In this document: in pieces, positions 18,901-26,383 of the stretch
Position numbering within the stretch: position 1 is the stretch's first letter
Layout of the letters: the number at the start of each line of letters is the position of its first letter
Assembly: GCA_016715115.1 (NCBI GenBank)
Contig: JADKBM010000016.1
Span: 186,001-250,000 of the forward strand
DNA from: Acidobacteriota bacterium
GTDB lineage: Bacteria > Acidobacteriota > Blastocatellia > Pyrinomonadales > Pyrinomonadaceae
Direction: 5' to 3'
DNA length: 64,000 nt
Made by a program: the position numbers and the translations under genes
The notes under the pieces: model-generated
The model's input: only the letters and a program-made list of their open reading frames with translations
Told to the model about the DNA's origin: nothing
Databases searched by the model: none

Positions 18901-19042
18901 CGACGGCGACGGGAAGTTCGACGCGGCTGTTTTCAGACCTTCGACCGCGACGTGGTTCCTTCGCCAGTCGACCGCGGGAACATCGATCCTCGGATTCGGC
19001 ATCTCGACCGATTTACCAGTTCCGACTGCATACTTGCCATAG
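15917..19042 (+). CDS. secreted repeat protein with C-terminal FG-GAP/VCBS-like repeats
   Basis: The ATG at 15917 is preceded by AAGGAG at a 10-nt spacing and begins a signal peptide (FRSLFVTIATLLVTATSSFG). The earlier ATG-like start at 15842 is less likely. The 1,041-residue product opens with an RTX-like piece (GTTGNDTIRIG, GLEGDDTLEI) and a long Ser/Thr/Asn/Asp-rich beta-type region. It ends in six repeats of the D[FY].GDG..D...FRP type with alternating WWLNRS, WFVLRSED and WFIQRS. This C-terminal module of about 270 residues is the same as in the delta-60 protein at 3798-7253. It is probably exported and perhaps calcium-binding; function is unknown. Confidence 0.8.
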   Translation: MKTECSLGRFRSLFVTIATLLVTATSSFGGAAEPFFRQFFEPPTKWTGAPAMAAGSNKLRGTTGNDTIRIGRNGESIVIEGLGGGNLTISSFAPTGELVIYGLEGDDTLEIDFSGGPFPFSSVSFHGGGQVSATGDTVTLLGGSFDRGVSDPINSHDGTITYSGGETGNFVLKYTGLEPINDLTAVADFTINATTALNFLNIVNGPIVSATQTTQVNDGGGAFELVNVANKATLRINALDGSDQIAFNNNLKGVGINSFIVSGGIGNDQFNINGPGTVAGTSYVFNGGDNDDLFVISGGLLSAAVTINGDAHNGATPNTQDRLTVNSFASNVTQSATQLGFSGGQSINFATIELISLNNLNTLSVSGTAASDSLLLSKPTATDFRSVLNSGLPVEFNDPAAAVGAQFFANVGASGDTFTVDNTSRLVDLRVAYNADASAGDVLNVFGNPGSAIARESYIVGASEDAGRFLVDPNGNMGYLKTSVTSADGDELDISFNGLDSALNSDTPADIFDIALSASPDNATISNDGVLLNTFQSMRLVDNLATFVNTRLTRKTKITVAGFLSTDTIAWNLGNVSANLANLEFYGFLPPGLGVDDAPGSSINRDVVDINDPAGAVRNGTFTYSTTQSVVDISGLGVTTRVGTAETISYDGSATNDDRMTIVDNASAALPARVANLTSNGAEFTRNGGVGNPEFAPDLFITGLGGVATPLTVDGSAPTTNPGDLFVYGGPSNATVTLTGAGSGTVTAAGVIGVAYQNFEATRFSNRKPPADFDGDLRTDVSIFRPASGQWWLNRSTLGTITHTFGNSADRLEPGDYTGDGKTDVAIYRPSTSEWFVLRSEDSTFFSFPFGTAEDLSVPADYDGDGRADAAVFRPSSSTWFIQRSSGGTTIQPFGSAGDKPAPADYDGDGKADIAVFRPSNGQWWLNRSTAGIIVLTFGISTDRQTPGDFTGDGKADVAFWRPGTGEWFVLRSEDLTFFSFPFGTVGDIPAPGDYDGDGKFDAAVFRPSTATWFLRQSTAGTSILGFGISTDLPVPTAYLP

Positions 19043-19054
19043 CTGATCTTCTGA

Positions 19055-19087
19055 GGCCGGTCCGACACCCAATTCGGATCGGCCTTT
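19055..19087 (+). terminator. possible intrinsic terminator
   Basis: An 11-bp stem (GGCCGGTCCGA with TCGGATCGGCC, one mismatch) with an 8-nt loop begins 12 nt after the stop of the FG-GAP protein. The T-run is only three bases, so termination may be weak. Confidence 0.45.
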
Positions 19088-19143
19088 GATGACATCGGTG
19101 TCGTCCTGCGAAGAGGACGTTTATTCAAAATTTGTGACGATTG

Positions 19144-19357
19144 AACCCAGATTACGCATTAGCGGATTTTGCCCGCGAATCCTCGCCAATCGGCGCGAAT
19201 GGAAATCCGGTTTAAGAGCGCGCCGAAAGACTCCGTTTTTATGAAATTGGGACACAAAGCTTCGAAAAGCGGTTTGTTCGGACGCGTTCGGACAAAATTC
19301 TATTCGCGCCGATTCGCGGAAATTCGCGGGCAAACTTTCCATTGCGTAATTCGGGTT
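19144..19357. repeat. MITE-like element with 58-59-bp inverted repeats
   Basis: 19144-19202 and 19300-19357 are inverted copies, sharing TTTGCCCGCGAAT and AATCGGCGCGAAT among other blocks, around about 97 bp of unrelated DNA. It has no transposase. The downstream gene's first codons fall inside it. Confidence 0.6.
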
Positions 19358-19669
19358 GAAGGGATTGTCCGGACGGTCGAGCCGGAAACCGGACGAATCG
19401 TGATTCCGGTCGGACAGACGATTATTTTCCAACGAGCGGATTGCAAGAAATGCCTTAACGTGGTGATCACCGATGGCGACGGCAATTACAAATTAAGGGT
19501 CGGCGAGGGAAAATATCGAGTGATCGTCAATGAGGCTTGTTTGGAAGGCGGTAGCACATTGGATCCGAAACAGCCGGAATTTGTTAATGCCAATGATAAA
19601 GTAGGGCGCAACGTTTTTGACATAAATCTAAGACGGTCAAGGAACGCGGCGGACATTGAAATCAAATGA
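19169..19669 (+). CDS. carboxypeptidase-regulatory-like domain protein, 5' part replaced by a MITE
   Basis: The open frame starts with TTG at 19169 (ATG at 19199), but its first 62 or so codons lie in the inverted-repeat element and look non-biological. The recognisable part begins near VEGIVRTVEPETGRIVIP. It continues with CKKCLNVVITDGDGNYKLRVGEGKY, a regulatory-like beta-sandwich. No signal peptide remains. The native start was probably removed when the repeat arrived, so the gene may be silent. A tandem and palindromic repeat field follows it. Confidence 0.5.
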   Translation: MPANPRQSARMEIRFKSAPKDSVFMKLGHKASKSGLFGRVRTKFYSRRFAEIRGQTFHCVIRVEGIVRTVEPETGRIVIPVGQTIIFQRADCKKCLNVVITDGDGNYKLRVGEGKYRVIVNEACLEGGSTLDPKQPEFVNANDKVGRNVFDINLRRSRNAADIEIK

Positions 19670-19775
19670 GGCGTCACCCGGTTTTTGCAACGCTCGACAT
19701 CCTCAACATCAGCCGGTTCGATCAGGCGAACACGAGTTTCACGGCGGTTCGGCAACAGGACAAGCTTCGCGAAAC

Positions 19776-19929
19776 GCACGGGAAAGACGCAGTTGTCGCT
19801 TGACCGGAAGATTGTTTTGACGAATTCCGTTGCGTCCGCCGCGTCAGCGTCTAAATGCACGGGAAAGACACAGTTGTCGCTTGACCGGAAGATTGTTTTG
19901 ACGATTCCGTTGCGTCCGCCGCGTCAGCG
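19776..19929. repeat. tandem duplication of a 73-74-bp unit
   Basis: 19776-19849 and 19857-19929 are near-identical direct copies beginning GCACGGGAAAGAC and ending GCCGCGTCAGCG. One copy has a one-base deletion and a G-to-A change. No gene is visible in 19670-20101. Confidence 0.8.
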
Positions 19930-19945
19930 GCTCGTTGAGTTTAGA

Positions 19946-20068
19946 CGTGGGTTTCAACCCACGGACAGTTCGAAAAGCCTTGCGCGTCGCGTCAGCGACG
20001 ATTGACTCAGCCGTCGCTGACGCGACAAAATAGCAAGAACCCGACGTCCGTGGGTTGAAACCCACGGC
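19946..20068. repeat. composite palindromic element, copy 1
   Basis: The outer ends are both near-perfect palindromes (CGTGGGTTTCAACCCACGG and its partner CCGTGGGTTGAAACCCACGG). An inner inverted pair GTCGCGTCAGCGACG and CGTCGCTGACGCGAC lies between them. Related copies are at 37431-37555 and 37921-38005. Confidence 0.75.
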
Positions 20069-20101
20069 CAAATTCGGGACATCGCTACGCGATGCGGATC
20101 C

Positions 20102-20317
20102 GTACGCAAGTTCGCGCTAAAATGGACGAACGACCGCGGGCGCACCGTAAAGATCACCGCCGTTGGGGTGATCAGTGACTCAGGAACTTTTGGCCATATG
20201 GGCCGATACCGCAGAAAGTTCGTGATCGATTATGTTGAGTCAGTGGAGGTACAGCCCAGCCCCTCCCGGTACGGCTTTGGGCGAAAGCCAGTTGAACACG
20301 TAATTTTGGCTAACTAA
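20102..20317 (+). pseudogene. 3' remnant of an unrecognised gene
   Basis: A clearly coding-looking frame of about 70 codons, including WTNDRGRTVKITAVGVIS and DYVESVEVQPSPSRYGFGR, ends at TAA 20315-20317. No plausible start is present: upstream it runs into the palindromic element, which seems to have replaced the 5' part. Confidence 0.45.
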
Positions 20318-20347
20318 TGCCGACGACGGTCAATCAGGAGCTATGAA

Positions 20348-21025
20348 TTGCAAATGTTTCGGACATTCATCGCATCTCTAATCGGCACCGTGATTCTTAC
20401 AGTATTGCCGCTCGTAAACTATTCTCAGGAATGTAGGACTCCCGATACGACTAAAAGGGTGACTCTCTTCCTGTCGAACCGAAGTCTTGACGACGCCCTT
20501 TCGACCCTCGGAACGAAAGCAGGTGTCTCAATTGGATTTGTCGACCTTTCAACGGTTCGGAATCCGTCTCGACTGGTTTCGTTGAAACTGGTATGCGTTT
20601 CCATCGAAGATGCGCTTGCCGAGATCTTTTCTCAGGATCGTAGATATCAGTGGGAGATCAAAGGAGACATTGTAAATGTTTGGCCCCGTGACTCGGACGT
20701 GACCGTAAATCGAATCGCGAACGTCCGTATTCGACACCTGGAGTTTAGAGAAGTTCCGCTGAGTGAAGTGGGGATCAGGATTCTTGAAAGCGGTGATGTC
20801 AAGTCACAGTTGAGTATTGCTGAGAAAACGGGCAGCGGTGGCATGAAGTATTCTGGCCCGGCTCGCGATGATCCGAAAATCGTTGCGTCGTTCAAGAACG
20901 AAGCGTTACGGGATGTCCTAAATAAATTCCTTTTGGAAGGCAATGCGGCGTTTTGGAAGATTGAGTTAGATGGCGCCGAAGATCAGTTTGTTCAAATTGT
21001 ACTTCTTGGCGTTGTTTCAGATTGA
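20348..21025 (+). CDS. secreted STN-like (secretin/TonB short N-terminal) domain protein
   Basis: AGGAG at 20336-20340 sits 7 nt before TTG 20348 and 13 nt before ATG 20354, so the TTG start is favoured by spacing. A signal peptide (FIASLIGTVILTVLPLVNYS) precedes a segment with the STN pattern: VTLFLSNRSLDDALSTLGTK, IGFVDL and ALAEIFSQDRRYQWEIKG. A less clear second half may be a repeat of the same fold (LEFREVPLSEVGIRILE). Such domains occur at the start of secretins and TonB receptors. Here it is a free-standing periplasmic protein of unknown role. Confidence 0.6.
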   Translation: MQMFRTFIASLIGTVILTVLPLVNYSQECRTPDTTKRVTLFLSNRSLDDALSTLGTKAGVSIGFVDLSTVRNPSRLVSLKLVCVSIEDALAEIFSQDRRYQWEIKGDIVNVWPRDSDVTVNRIANVRIRHLEFREVPLSEVGIRILESGDVKSQLSIAEKTGSGGMKYSGPARDDPKIVASFKNEALRDVLNKFLLEGNAAFWKIELDGAEDQFVQIVLLGVVSD

Positions 21026-21219
21026 GAAGCCCTTCTTGGCGGTTGCGCACAAAGAATTGGATCGTCGGTCAAGGTTGGGAGCGCATTGCCTTGACCGGCG
21101 ACCCGAGTTGGCCGTTCGCCGATTATTCGTAGATATTTTCGGAGCGCTCGTTTCGCAGACGTATCCTTCCGGCCTACCCGCGTTCGTGTGATTCGTCCGC
21201 GGAACTAGCTTGAGGAATT

Positions 21220-21641
21220 ATGAACGTTTATCGAAAAGAACTAATTGAAAGACTTGGCGAGAAATTAGGCAAAAGCGAATTTCGCCTATTGCGGCGACTT
21301 AATTCGTTCATCAAAAAGGGAGAACCGCTACAGAGTTACACTCTGTATTTTACAGATCGGTAGGAAGGTTACGAAGTCGACCCGGTGTTTGGTCTGCGAT
21401 TCGACGAGGCCGGACGCTTTCGGACGTTGACCGCTTAATCAACTCGCGACCGGAACCTATCAGCATTTATGGGTTCGAGGACTATATGTGCTACAGAGGT
21501 ATCATCGTTGCCAAACTCGCAGACAATCCGCGCTATGCGGAGTTGGTTGAGATCTATCGAAAGAAGGTCTATGAGTTTTATCGTCCGGGATTTGAATCAC
21601 TCGTTGAGATCCTCGATAGTTTGGACGATGCTAAAGTATGA
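21220..21641 (+). pseudogene. small decayed gene with a nonsense codon and a frameshift
   Basis: A good ribosome site (GAGGAATT) precedes ATG 21220. The frame reads MNVYRKELIERLGEKLG to codon 47, meets TAG at 21361, then continues in frame (EGYEVDPVFGLRFDEAG) to a second stop at 21436. From about 21420 the next frame carries the protein on (DRLINSRPEPISIYGFEDY, PRYAELVEIYRKKVYEFYRP) to TGA 21639. The whole would be about 140 residues. I do not recognise the family. The next gene's ATG overlaps the final TGA, so the pair was an operon, perhaps a toxin-locus immunity pair. Confidence 0.55.
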
Positions 21642-21922
21642 CAGAAGCTGAGATAATGACGTTGTTATTGGAAAAACCCGGACTGTATATCGGGTATGGA
21701 TCGGTCGTCCGAATAGAGGCCTTTATTGCGGGCTATACCTTTGCCAAGAAAAAACCGGATGACCTTGTGTACCGGGGATTTGGTCAGTGGTTACGCAAGA
21801 AATTCGATATTCGCCAGGATCTCAGTTGGACATCCATAGTTTGTTTCGTGGGCCAGAGTGAGGCAGAAGCCTTCGAAATAACCAAGGAACTTTGGAAAAA
21901 ATATAAAATAGAAATAAGCTAA
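21638..21922 (+). CDS. putative immunity protein (paralogue of 24292-24603)
   Basis: Ninety-four residues, beginning at an ATGA overlap with the decayed gene upstream. The pattern KPGLYIG......IEAFIAGY, F..WLRKKF, W, and a helical end rich in Glu and Lys is shared with the 103-residue protein at 24292, which directly follows an RHS toxin. The resemblance and the location beside RHS debris suggest an immunity protein whose toxin is gone. I cannot name a Pfam family. Confidence 0.5.
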   Translation: MTEAEIMTLLLEKPGLYIGYGSVVRIEAFIAGYTFAKKKPDDLVYRGFGQWLRKKFDIRQDLSWTSIVCFVGQSEAEAFEITKELWKKYKIEIS

Positions 21923-21945
21923 TCCGAGCCTTTCAAAACACCGAT

Positions 21946-22236
21946 GTGACGCCAATCGTCTCGCGATATGCTTCTAAAACCAATATAGGCGCCGATAGGT
22001 TCGGACGAAAGAAACTAATTAAAGAGTTTCAGGAAAAGGTTTGGAATTCCGAGACGCCGGACGAACCTGGTTTCGAGATTCTATCTGAACTTGCCTTCGA
22101 CCTAGACTTCTACGAGCCCGACGAAAAGCGCAGGCGTGAAGATTTCTCTTACTACGGTGATGAGAGGTTGAACACGGAAATTGAATTGGCAATACAAAAA
22201 CTACATGTGGGCCGGAATCTTCGATCGAAAAGTTGA
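21946..22236 (+). CDS. putative colicin-immunity-like protein, C terminus joined to RHS debris
   Basis: A 96-residue frame from a GTG start. The acidic, helical centre (LIKEFQEKVWNSETPDEPGF, LSELAFDLDFYEPDEKRR) resembles self-protective colicin-like immunity proteins in general character. I put this forward only tentatively. The last dozen residues come from sequence that joins RHS repeats in another frame, so the native C terminus is probably lost. Confidence 0.4.
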   Translation: MTPIVSRYASKTNIGADRFGRKKLIKEFQEKVWNSETPDEPGFEILSELAFDLDFYEPDEKRRREDFSYYGDERLNTEIELAIQKLHVGRNLRSKS

Positions 22237-22514
22237 AGTTCGGCAACAACCGATGGGAAATGGCGAAGTTCACCGAGCGTGCGCAGCTGACCGAGATCGG
22301 GATCGGCGTCGGTGTGAGCGACAACAGCGTCTGGAAGCTCGAATACAAATACGGCGAGCTTGAATCGGGATCGGTCAATGCGAACAAGAACACGGGCAAC
22401 ATCGCACAGACGGTGATGACGGTTGCCGGCATTGCGAATCCGATCGTCCAGAATTACAAATACGATCCGCTCTATCGGCTGACCGAGGCGCGACCATATG
22501 TTTCCCCGGTCAAA
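22206..22514 (+). pseudogene. RHS (type A) YD-repeat fragment
   Basis: It encodes the type A RHS segment KFGNNRWEMAKFTERAQL...SDNSVWKLEYKYGELESG...NYKYDPLYRLTEA. The same segment occurs at 28212 and 36780. It has no start and is cut off on the right by the IS200-type element; related RHS sequence resumes at about 23300. Confidence 0.75.
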
Positions 22515-23235
22515 CAGCCGCAGCGCGGCGGCATAGTTTAGCCGTGGCGCGTAAGCCCACGGAAAACGAGCGAAATCAAATGACCGAGCCGCGTGAGCGG
22601 TGGCACGCTACCCGAAAATGTAAAGACCGTCGCGGGGATCGACATCGTGAAGCCTCAACAACTCGCGATACTCTTCTTCAAAGCTCATTTTCGCGTGATG
22701 AATTCTCTGGTTCCGAATGTATTCGATAACCTCCGGAACTGCGGATTTGCTCACCGAGAAAATCCCGAAACCGTCCTGCCATCCGAACGATCCGAGATTC
22801 CCGAACTCTTCGTGAATGAACCGGGAAGAGTTGGCATTGAGTTTCATAACGACTTCGCTCGGCGCGTATTTTGGCGGAACCATCAAAAGGGCGTGAAGGT
22901 GATCTTCGATCCCGCCGACCGCAACCGCCGTGCAATCGATTCCCCGGGCGATTCCGCCGATGTTTCGCCAGACCCGATCTTCGATCGACGGGGCGATCCA
23001 GCCTTGCCTGAGTTTCGTACTGAAAACGGCGTGATAGAAAAGAGATGAGTAAGTATTTGCCATCGTGAGCCTCCAAATTGAGATTGAGTGTAGGGGCTCG
23101 ATTTTGCCAAACGAGGTCCGTGAATGCAAGCGCCTTGCGGGACTGTGCCGCCGCTCGCGCGGCTCGGGGGTCATTTTTTGACTTTTCCGTGGGCTTACGC
23201 GCCACGGCTAAGTTCTGCCGCCGCTCGCGCGGCTG
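22515..23235. mobile_element. IS200/REP-type element bounded by inverted palindromic sequences
   Basis: The ends 22515-22566 and 23183-23235 are inverted copies sharing a perfect 29-bp block (TTAGCCGTGGCGCGTAAGCC and nine more bases) next to GCCGC palindromes. One Y1-type transposase gene lies between them on the minus strand. RHS sequence lies on both sides. A transposase-less relative occurs at 37015-37314. Confidence 0.7.
22608..23063 (-). CDS. IS200/IS605-like (REP-associated) Y1 transposase
   Basis: A 151-residue single-strand transposase of the TnpA/RAYT type. I start at MANTYSSLFYHAVFSTK, not the 37-codon longer frame, because this is where the family begins. The metal-binding histidine pair lies in GGIEDHLHALL, and the likely catalytic tyrosine is in VIEYIRNQ. 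The rest (GWQDGFGIFSVSKS, EEYRELLRLHD) is typical. Such enzymes cut hairpin-flanked single-stranded DNA; here the flanks are inverted REP-like palindromes. It appears intact. Confidence 0.8.
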   Translation of the reverse strand: MANTYSSLFYHAVFSTKLRQGWIAPSIEDRVWRNIGGIARGIDCTAVAVGGIEDHLHALLMVPPKYAPSEVVMKLNANSSRFIHEEFGNLGSFGWQDGFGIFSVSKSAVPEVIEYIRNQRIHHAKMSFEEEYRELLRLHDVDPRDGLYIFG

Positions 23236-24286
23236 GTTGAGCTGGAAAAGCGAGTCGGACGGAATTGATCGTGCCGAGCCCGACCGATCCAATCGTTTCA
23301 GGAGACAGTTACGGAAACAAAACGACGAAGAATCCGGCCTCGACTTCGCCGAAGCCAGAATGTGCGAAAACCGCCACGGCAGATTCACCGCGGTAGATCC
23401 GCTTCTCGCAAGCGGCAAGAGCGCGAACCCGCAGACATTTAATCGGTTTGTTTATGTGCTGAACAGCCCGTTGACGATGTCGGATCCTGACGGTTTGCAG
23501 GCCGGTCGATGGGTTTTCCCAACAGCTGGCGGTGACGGCAAATACCTCAAGAACGACAAGCCGATTCCAAAAGGATACTTCGAAGTTACCGAGCGAAACA
23601 GAAACGGTGACCTCGTCGTTCCATGGTCACAGTCAAAGTCCACGACATCGGGCGACAAGACTTATTACGATTATTACGATTATGTGGTCCGACTCAATGA
23701 ATTTGGCCCGCGGACACCGCAAACATTCATTGATTCAAGGACCGGGAGAACATTTAAGGAGTCGCTCAGTTTCTACGAACGCCAAGGGTGGGAAGTAATA
23801 AAGGGAGATGGATACCACTATGTGCATCCCGCAACCGGCGCGGTGGTAAACGCGATCGAACCGATTGACGTCGCTCTGGTGCTTGCACCGTTCAAATTCG
23901 GCGCAGTTGCCCGGGGAACGACGATTACAAGGCTTGGGGTAGCCGGTGAATCTTCGACCACGGTCCCGTACAGGCTTGCATTGGGACTTGGCGATGTTAA
24001 GGAATTTGCGCGAACCACGAAATCGGTGACTTATATTGAGCGAACGGGAACCCGGCTCTTCATTCCCGAAAAATTCGAACGACTCGCGCGAAACGCAACG
24101 GAAATCAACTTCAACTTCGGGGCTCGTGCGACCGGCAATCAATTCAGCGTCAGCCGATTCGCAGTTTGGCAGCGGAACGGTCGCCCATTGCAGTCTGGAA
24201 CGTTTACAATGCAGGAGTTGGATTTCATCCTGTCGAACCGAGAAATACTCAATAAGACCCGATTCCATGTGTTCCCGGGGAATTGA
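23236..24286 (+). CDS. RHS type A core with C-terminal toxin (5'-truncated)
   Basis: RHS homology starts near 23300 with GLDFAEARMCENRHGRF, then DPLLASGKSANPQTFNRF and DPDG, the usual end of the RHS core. The variable tip of about 270 residues includes DVALVLAPFKFGAVARGTT and ends NREILNKTRFHVFPGN. Its last 60 residues share the pattern EL..I..N..iL.KT.F.V with the toxins at 25850 and 32008, suggesting one toxin superfamily of unknown activity. The 5' part is replaced by the IS200-type element, so no start is visible. An immunity-type gene follows 5 nt after the stop. Confidence 0.7.
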
Positions 24287-24291
24287 ATGAT

Positions 24292-24603
24292 ATGACCGAA
24301 AAGCAATTCATCGAAATCGTTGAAGCGGTTTGTCGCCGACCACGAATGTACACCGTAAACGGCACCTTTGAGGAGGTGGTCTGTTTTCTCGACGGCTTTG
24401 GTCTTGGTTCGGATTTGGCGACTGGGCAAACTCATTCCATCTGGACGAACTTCGGAAAATGGCTTGCAAACACTCGCGGAATTGCAAACGGGCCGATTAT
24501 GATGTCCGAATTCCGAGGGTGGTATGAAAACGATGAAAGAGCATTGGCGGAACTGATTCGTTTTTATCAAGAGTATGCTAATAACTCCGATGTTGGGTTT
24601 TGA
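24292..24603 (+). CDS. putative immunity protein for the preceding RHS toxin
   Basis: A 103-residue soluble protein from the ATG at 24292; a TTG at 24283 would overlap the toxin stop. The pattern RPRMYTVNGTFEEVVCFLDGF, FGKWL and a C-terminal acidic helix match the 94-residue protein at 21638. Position directly behind an RHS tip is the main evidence for an immunity role. No named family is assigned. Confidence 0.6.
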   Translation: MTEKQFIEIVEAVCRRPRMYTVNGTFEEVVCFLDGFGLGSDLATGQTHSIWTNFGKWLANTRGIANGPIMMSEFRGWYENDERALAELIRFYQEYANNSDVGF

Positions 24604-24672
24604 ACGCGATTGACTCGCAGTTGAAGTCGCAAAAACATTGCTCAGGACGCAACCGTTTTCGTCGCTTGAGAG

Positions 24673-25850
24673 TTGGTCGCCGAATACATGACGGCGGCGC
24701 CGCCCGAGAATCCGACAACTCGTTACACCGCGAACGACATGTTCGGGTCTCCTAAACCGGAGAACGCACAATCACCGCGAAATACGGAGTCTCCGACAAC
24801 CTCCGCCAGAAATTCACCGGCTATCAAAAAGACGACGAAACCGGCCTCGACTTCGCCGAAGCCCGGATGTACGAAAACCGCCACGGACGCTTCACCGCCG
24901 TCGATCCGCTCCTAGCTAGCGGCAAGAACGCGAATCCGCAGACCTTCAACCGCTACACCTACGTCCTGAACAGTCCGCTCGTCAACACCGATCCGACGGG
25001 TTTGCAGACTAATCAAGAACCAGAAAATGAGACCGAGACAATCGACGGAGGTACCTCTCGGGCCTGCGAGTTCTTTGGTTTTGCTTGCCGTGCGATGAGG
25101 TGGGTGAGTAACACAATTTCTTGGAACGGTGAAACGGCAAGAACTGGCTCATGGGAATTGGCAACGTTGGCGGTAAGGTATCGTTCATATACATCGGGAG
25201 GTGACGATTCTTGGGAAACCGATTCCACCCCGACACCCATTCGATTTGGATTCCAACAAGTTGTGAACAGCACAACGGAAGCGCAATTCGATGCGCTTAA
25301 TCGGACGATGGAAGACGTAGACGCTAAAATACAATGGGTTCCAGTTCTAAGTAGTATCTATAATGCTCAAAAGTCCGGGCTTTTGGCAGAACAAGGGCGG
25401 GGGAGTTACGGCAGATTCGCCGTTGACACCGTTCTTCTTGGCGTAGACGTAGTGACAGCACCGACGGGGAGCAAGGGACAATCGGCCAAAAGTATTGCCT
25501 TGGGTCTGGAGACCCTTGGGGAACGCTTTGTTGTTAAGGAACTTGCGGAATCGACTTCAGCTAGCGTTGCAAAAAACTGGGCTAGTAACGGAATTACCCG
25601 GCGGACGGTAACAAACAACTTTGGTCGCGCATTTAACCAGGCTGCGTCTCGGTCTGATCAAATATATTTTGCGCTAGACGGCCTAATTGATGATATTCCC
25701 GGAGCCCTGGACAAAGGGAGGAGATTCGGCTTCGATGTGCGGCGCCGTAATGTCACAAATGCCGAGCTCTATACAATCGCGAACAATCCAAGCCTGTTGC
25801 AAAAAACAACTTTCTTCGTCAATAATCGTCGGGTCGCTTCGCCTTTTTGA
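24673..25850 (+). pseudogene. RHS type A module with C-terminal toxin, internal deletion
   Basis: Frame 1 encodes YMTAAPPENPTTRYTAND and breaks near 24750. Relative to the module at 32469 about 26 codons are missing. The core resumes in another frame (GERTITAKYGVSDNLRQK) through RMYENRHGRF and DPTGLQ. The tip, including KGQSAKSIALGLETLGERF and NNPSLLQKTTFFVNN, is open to the stop. It is identical, save two bases, to the module ending at 32008. Activity of the tip is unknown; it resembles the end of the toxin at 24286. It would need in-frame fusion to an upstream RHS to be delivered. Confidence 0.7.
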
Positions 25851-26383
25851 AAGGCCAACAGCGTTTTGATTGAAAATAATGAAAATTGAGGAAGATATTA
25901 GAGAAGTACCGCAAAATTGGAAATTAGTGTTGAACCATTATTATGGTCTCGCCGCTGAGGGCAAGGATGTACTCCCGATTTTTGAATTGTTTGACTATCT
26001 GTTGCGGAACGGTCGACTTGACGGGTGCCATCCGCTTTCCTTTTCGCATTGTGTCAGTTTCTCTCGGACGAGCAGCTATGAGGTTTCTCGAACGATGCCA
26101 TCAGTAGCCGTACAATATCTCGGGAACAGGAGATTTCGAGTCTTCTACGTCGAGGCGGAAACCAAGGGTTTTTCCGAAAAACGGTATGACTGTTCTGAAG
26201 CGGAAGTCTATGGATTAGTTGAGTCAATGACACTTCGCTTAGAAATCGATGAGCGATCGCGAAAGCAACCCGACTCTAATCTGTGATATCGGGAAACCCT
26301 TTTTCTCCCTTTGGTTCGAAACGCGAAAATATGCACGTCGACCCTTGGTGGATTTGCGACCAACTCGACCGCCGCGCCGCCCG
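25053..26383 (+). repeat. 1.33-kb direct duplication, copy 1
   Basis: Matches 31211-32541 with only two adjacent base differences that I can find (near 25780). It covers the toxin tip, its immunity gene and the start of the next module. Confidence 0.9.
25879..26286 (+). CDS. putative immunity protein (copy 1)
   Basis: 135 residues from the ATG at 25879, which lies 29 nt after the toxin stop. The product is soluble, with segments WKLVLNHYYGLAAEGKDVLP and MPSVAVQYLGNRRFRVFYVEA. An identical copy at 32037 follows the identical toxin. The pairing is the main evidence for an immunity function; no family is recognised. Confidence 0.6.
   Translation: MKIEEDIREVPQNWKLVLNHYYGLAAEGKDVLPIFELFDYLLRNGRLDGCHPLSFSHCVSFSRTSSYEVSRTMPSVAVQYLGNRRFRVFYVEAETKGFSEKRYDCSEAEVYGLVESMTLRLEIDERSRKQPDSNL

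Noticed and set aside
22678..23418. 246-residue minus-strand frame overlapping the Y1 transposase
   Set aside because: Out-of-phase reading; the HLH and tyrosine motifs are in the 22608-23063 frame.
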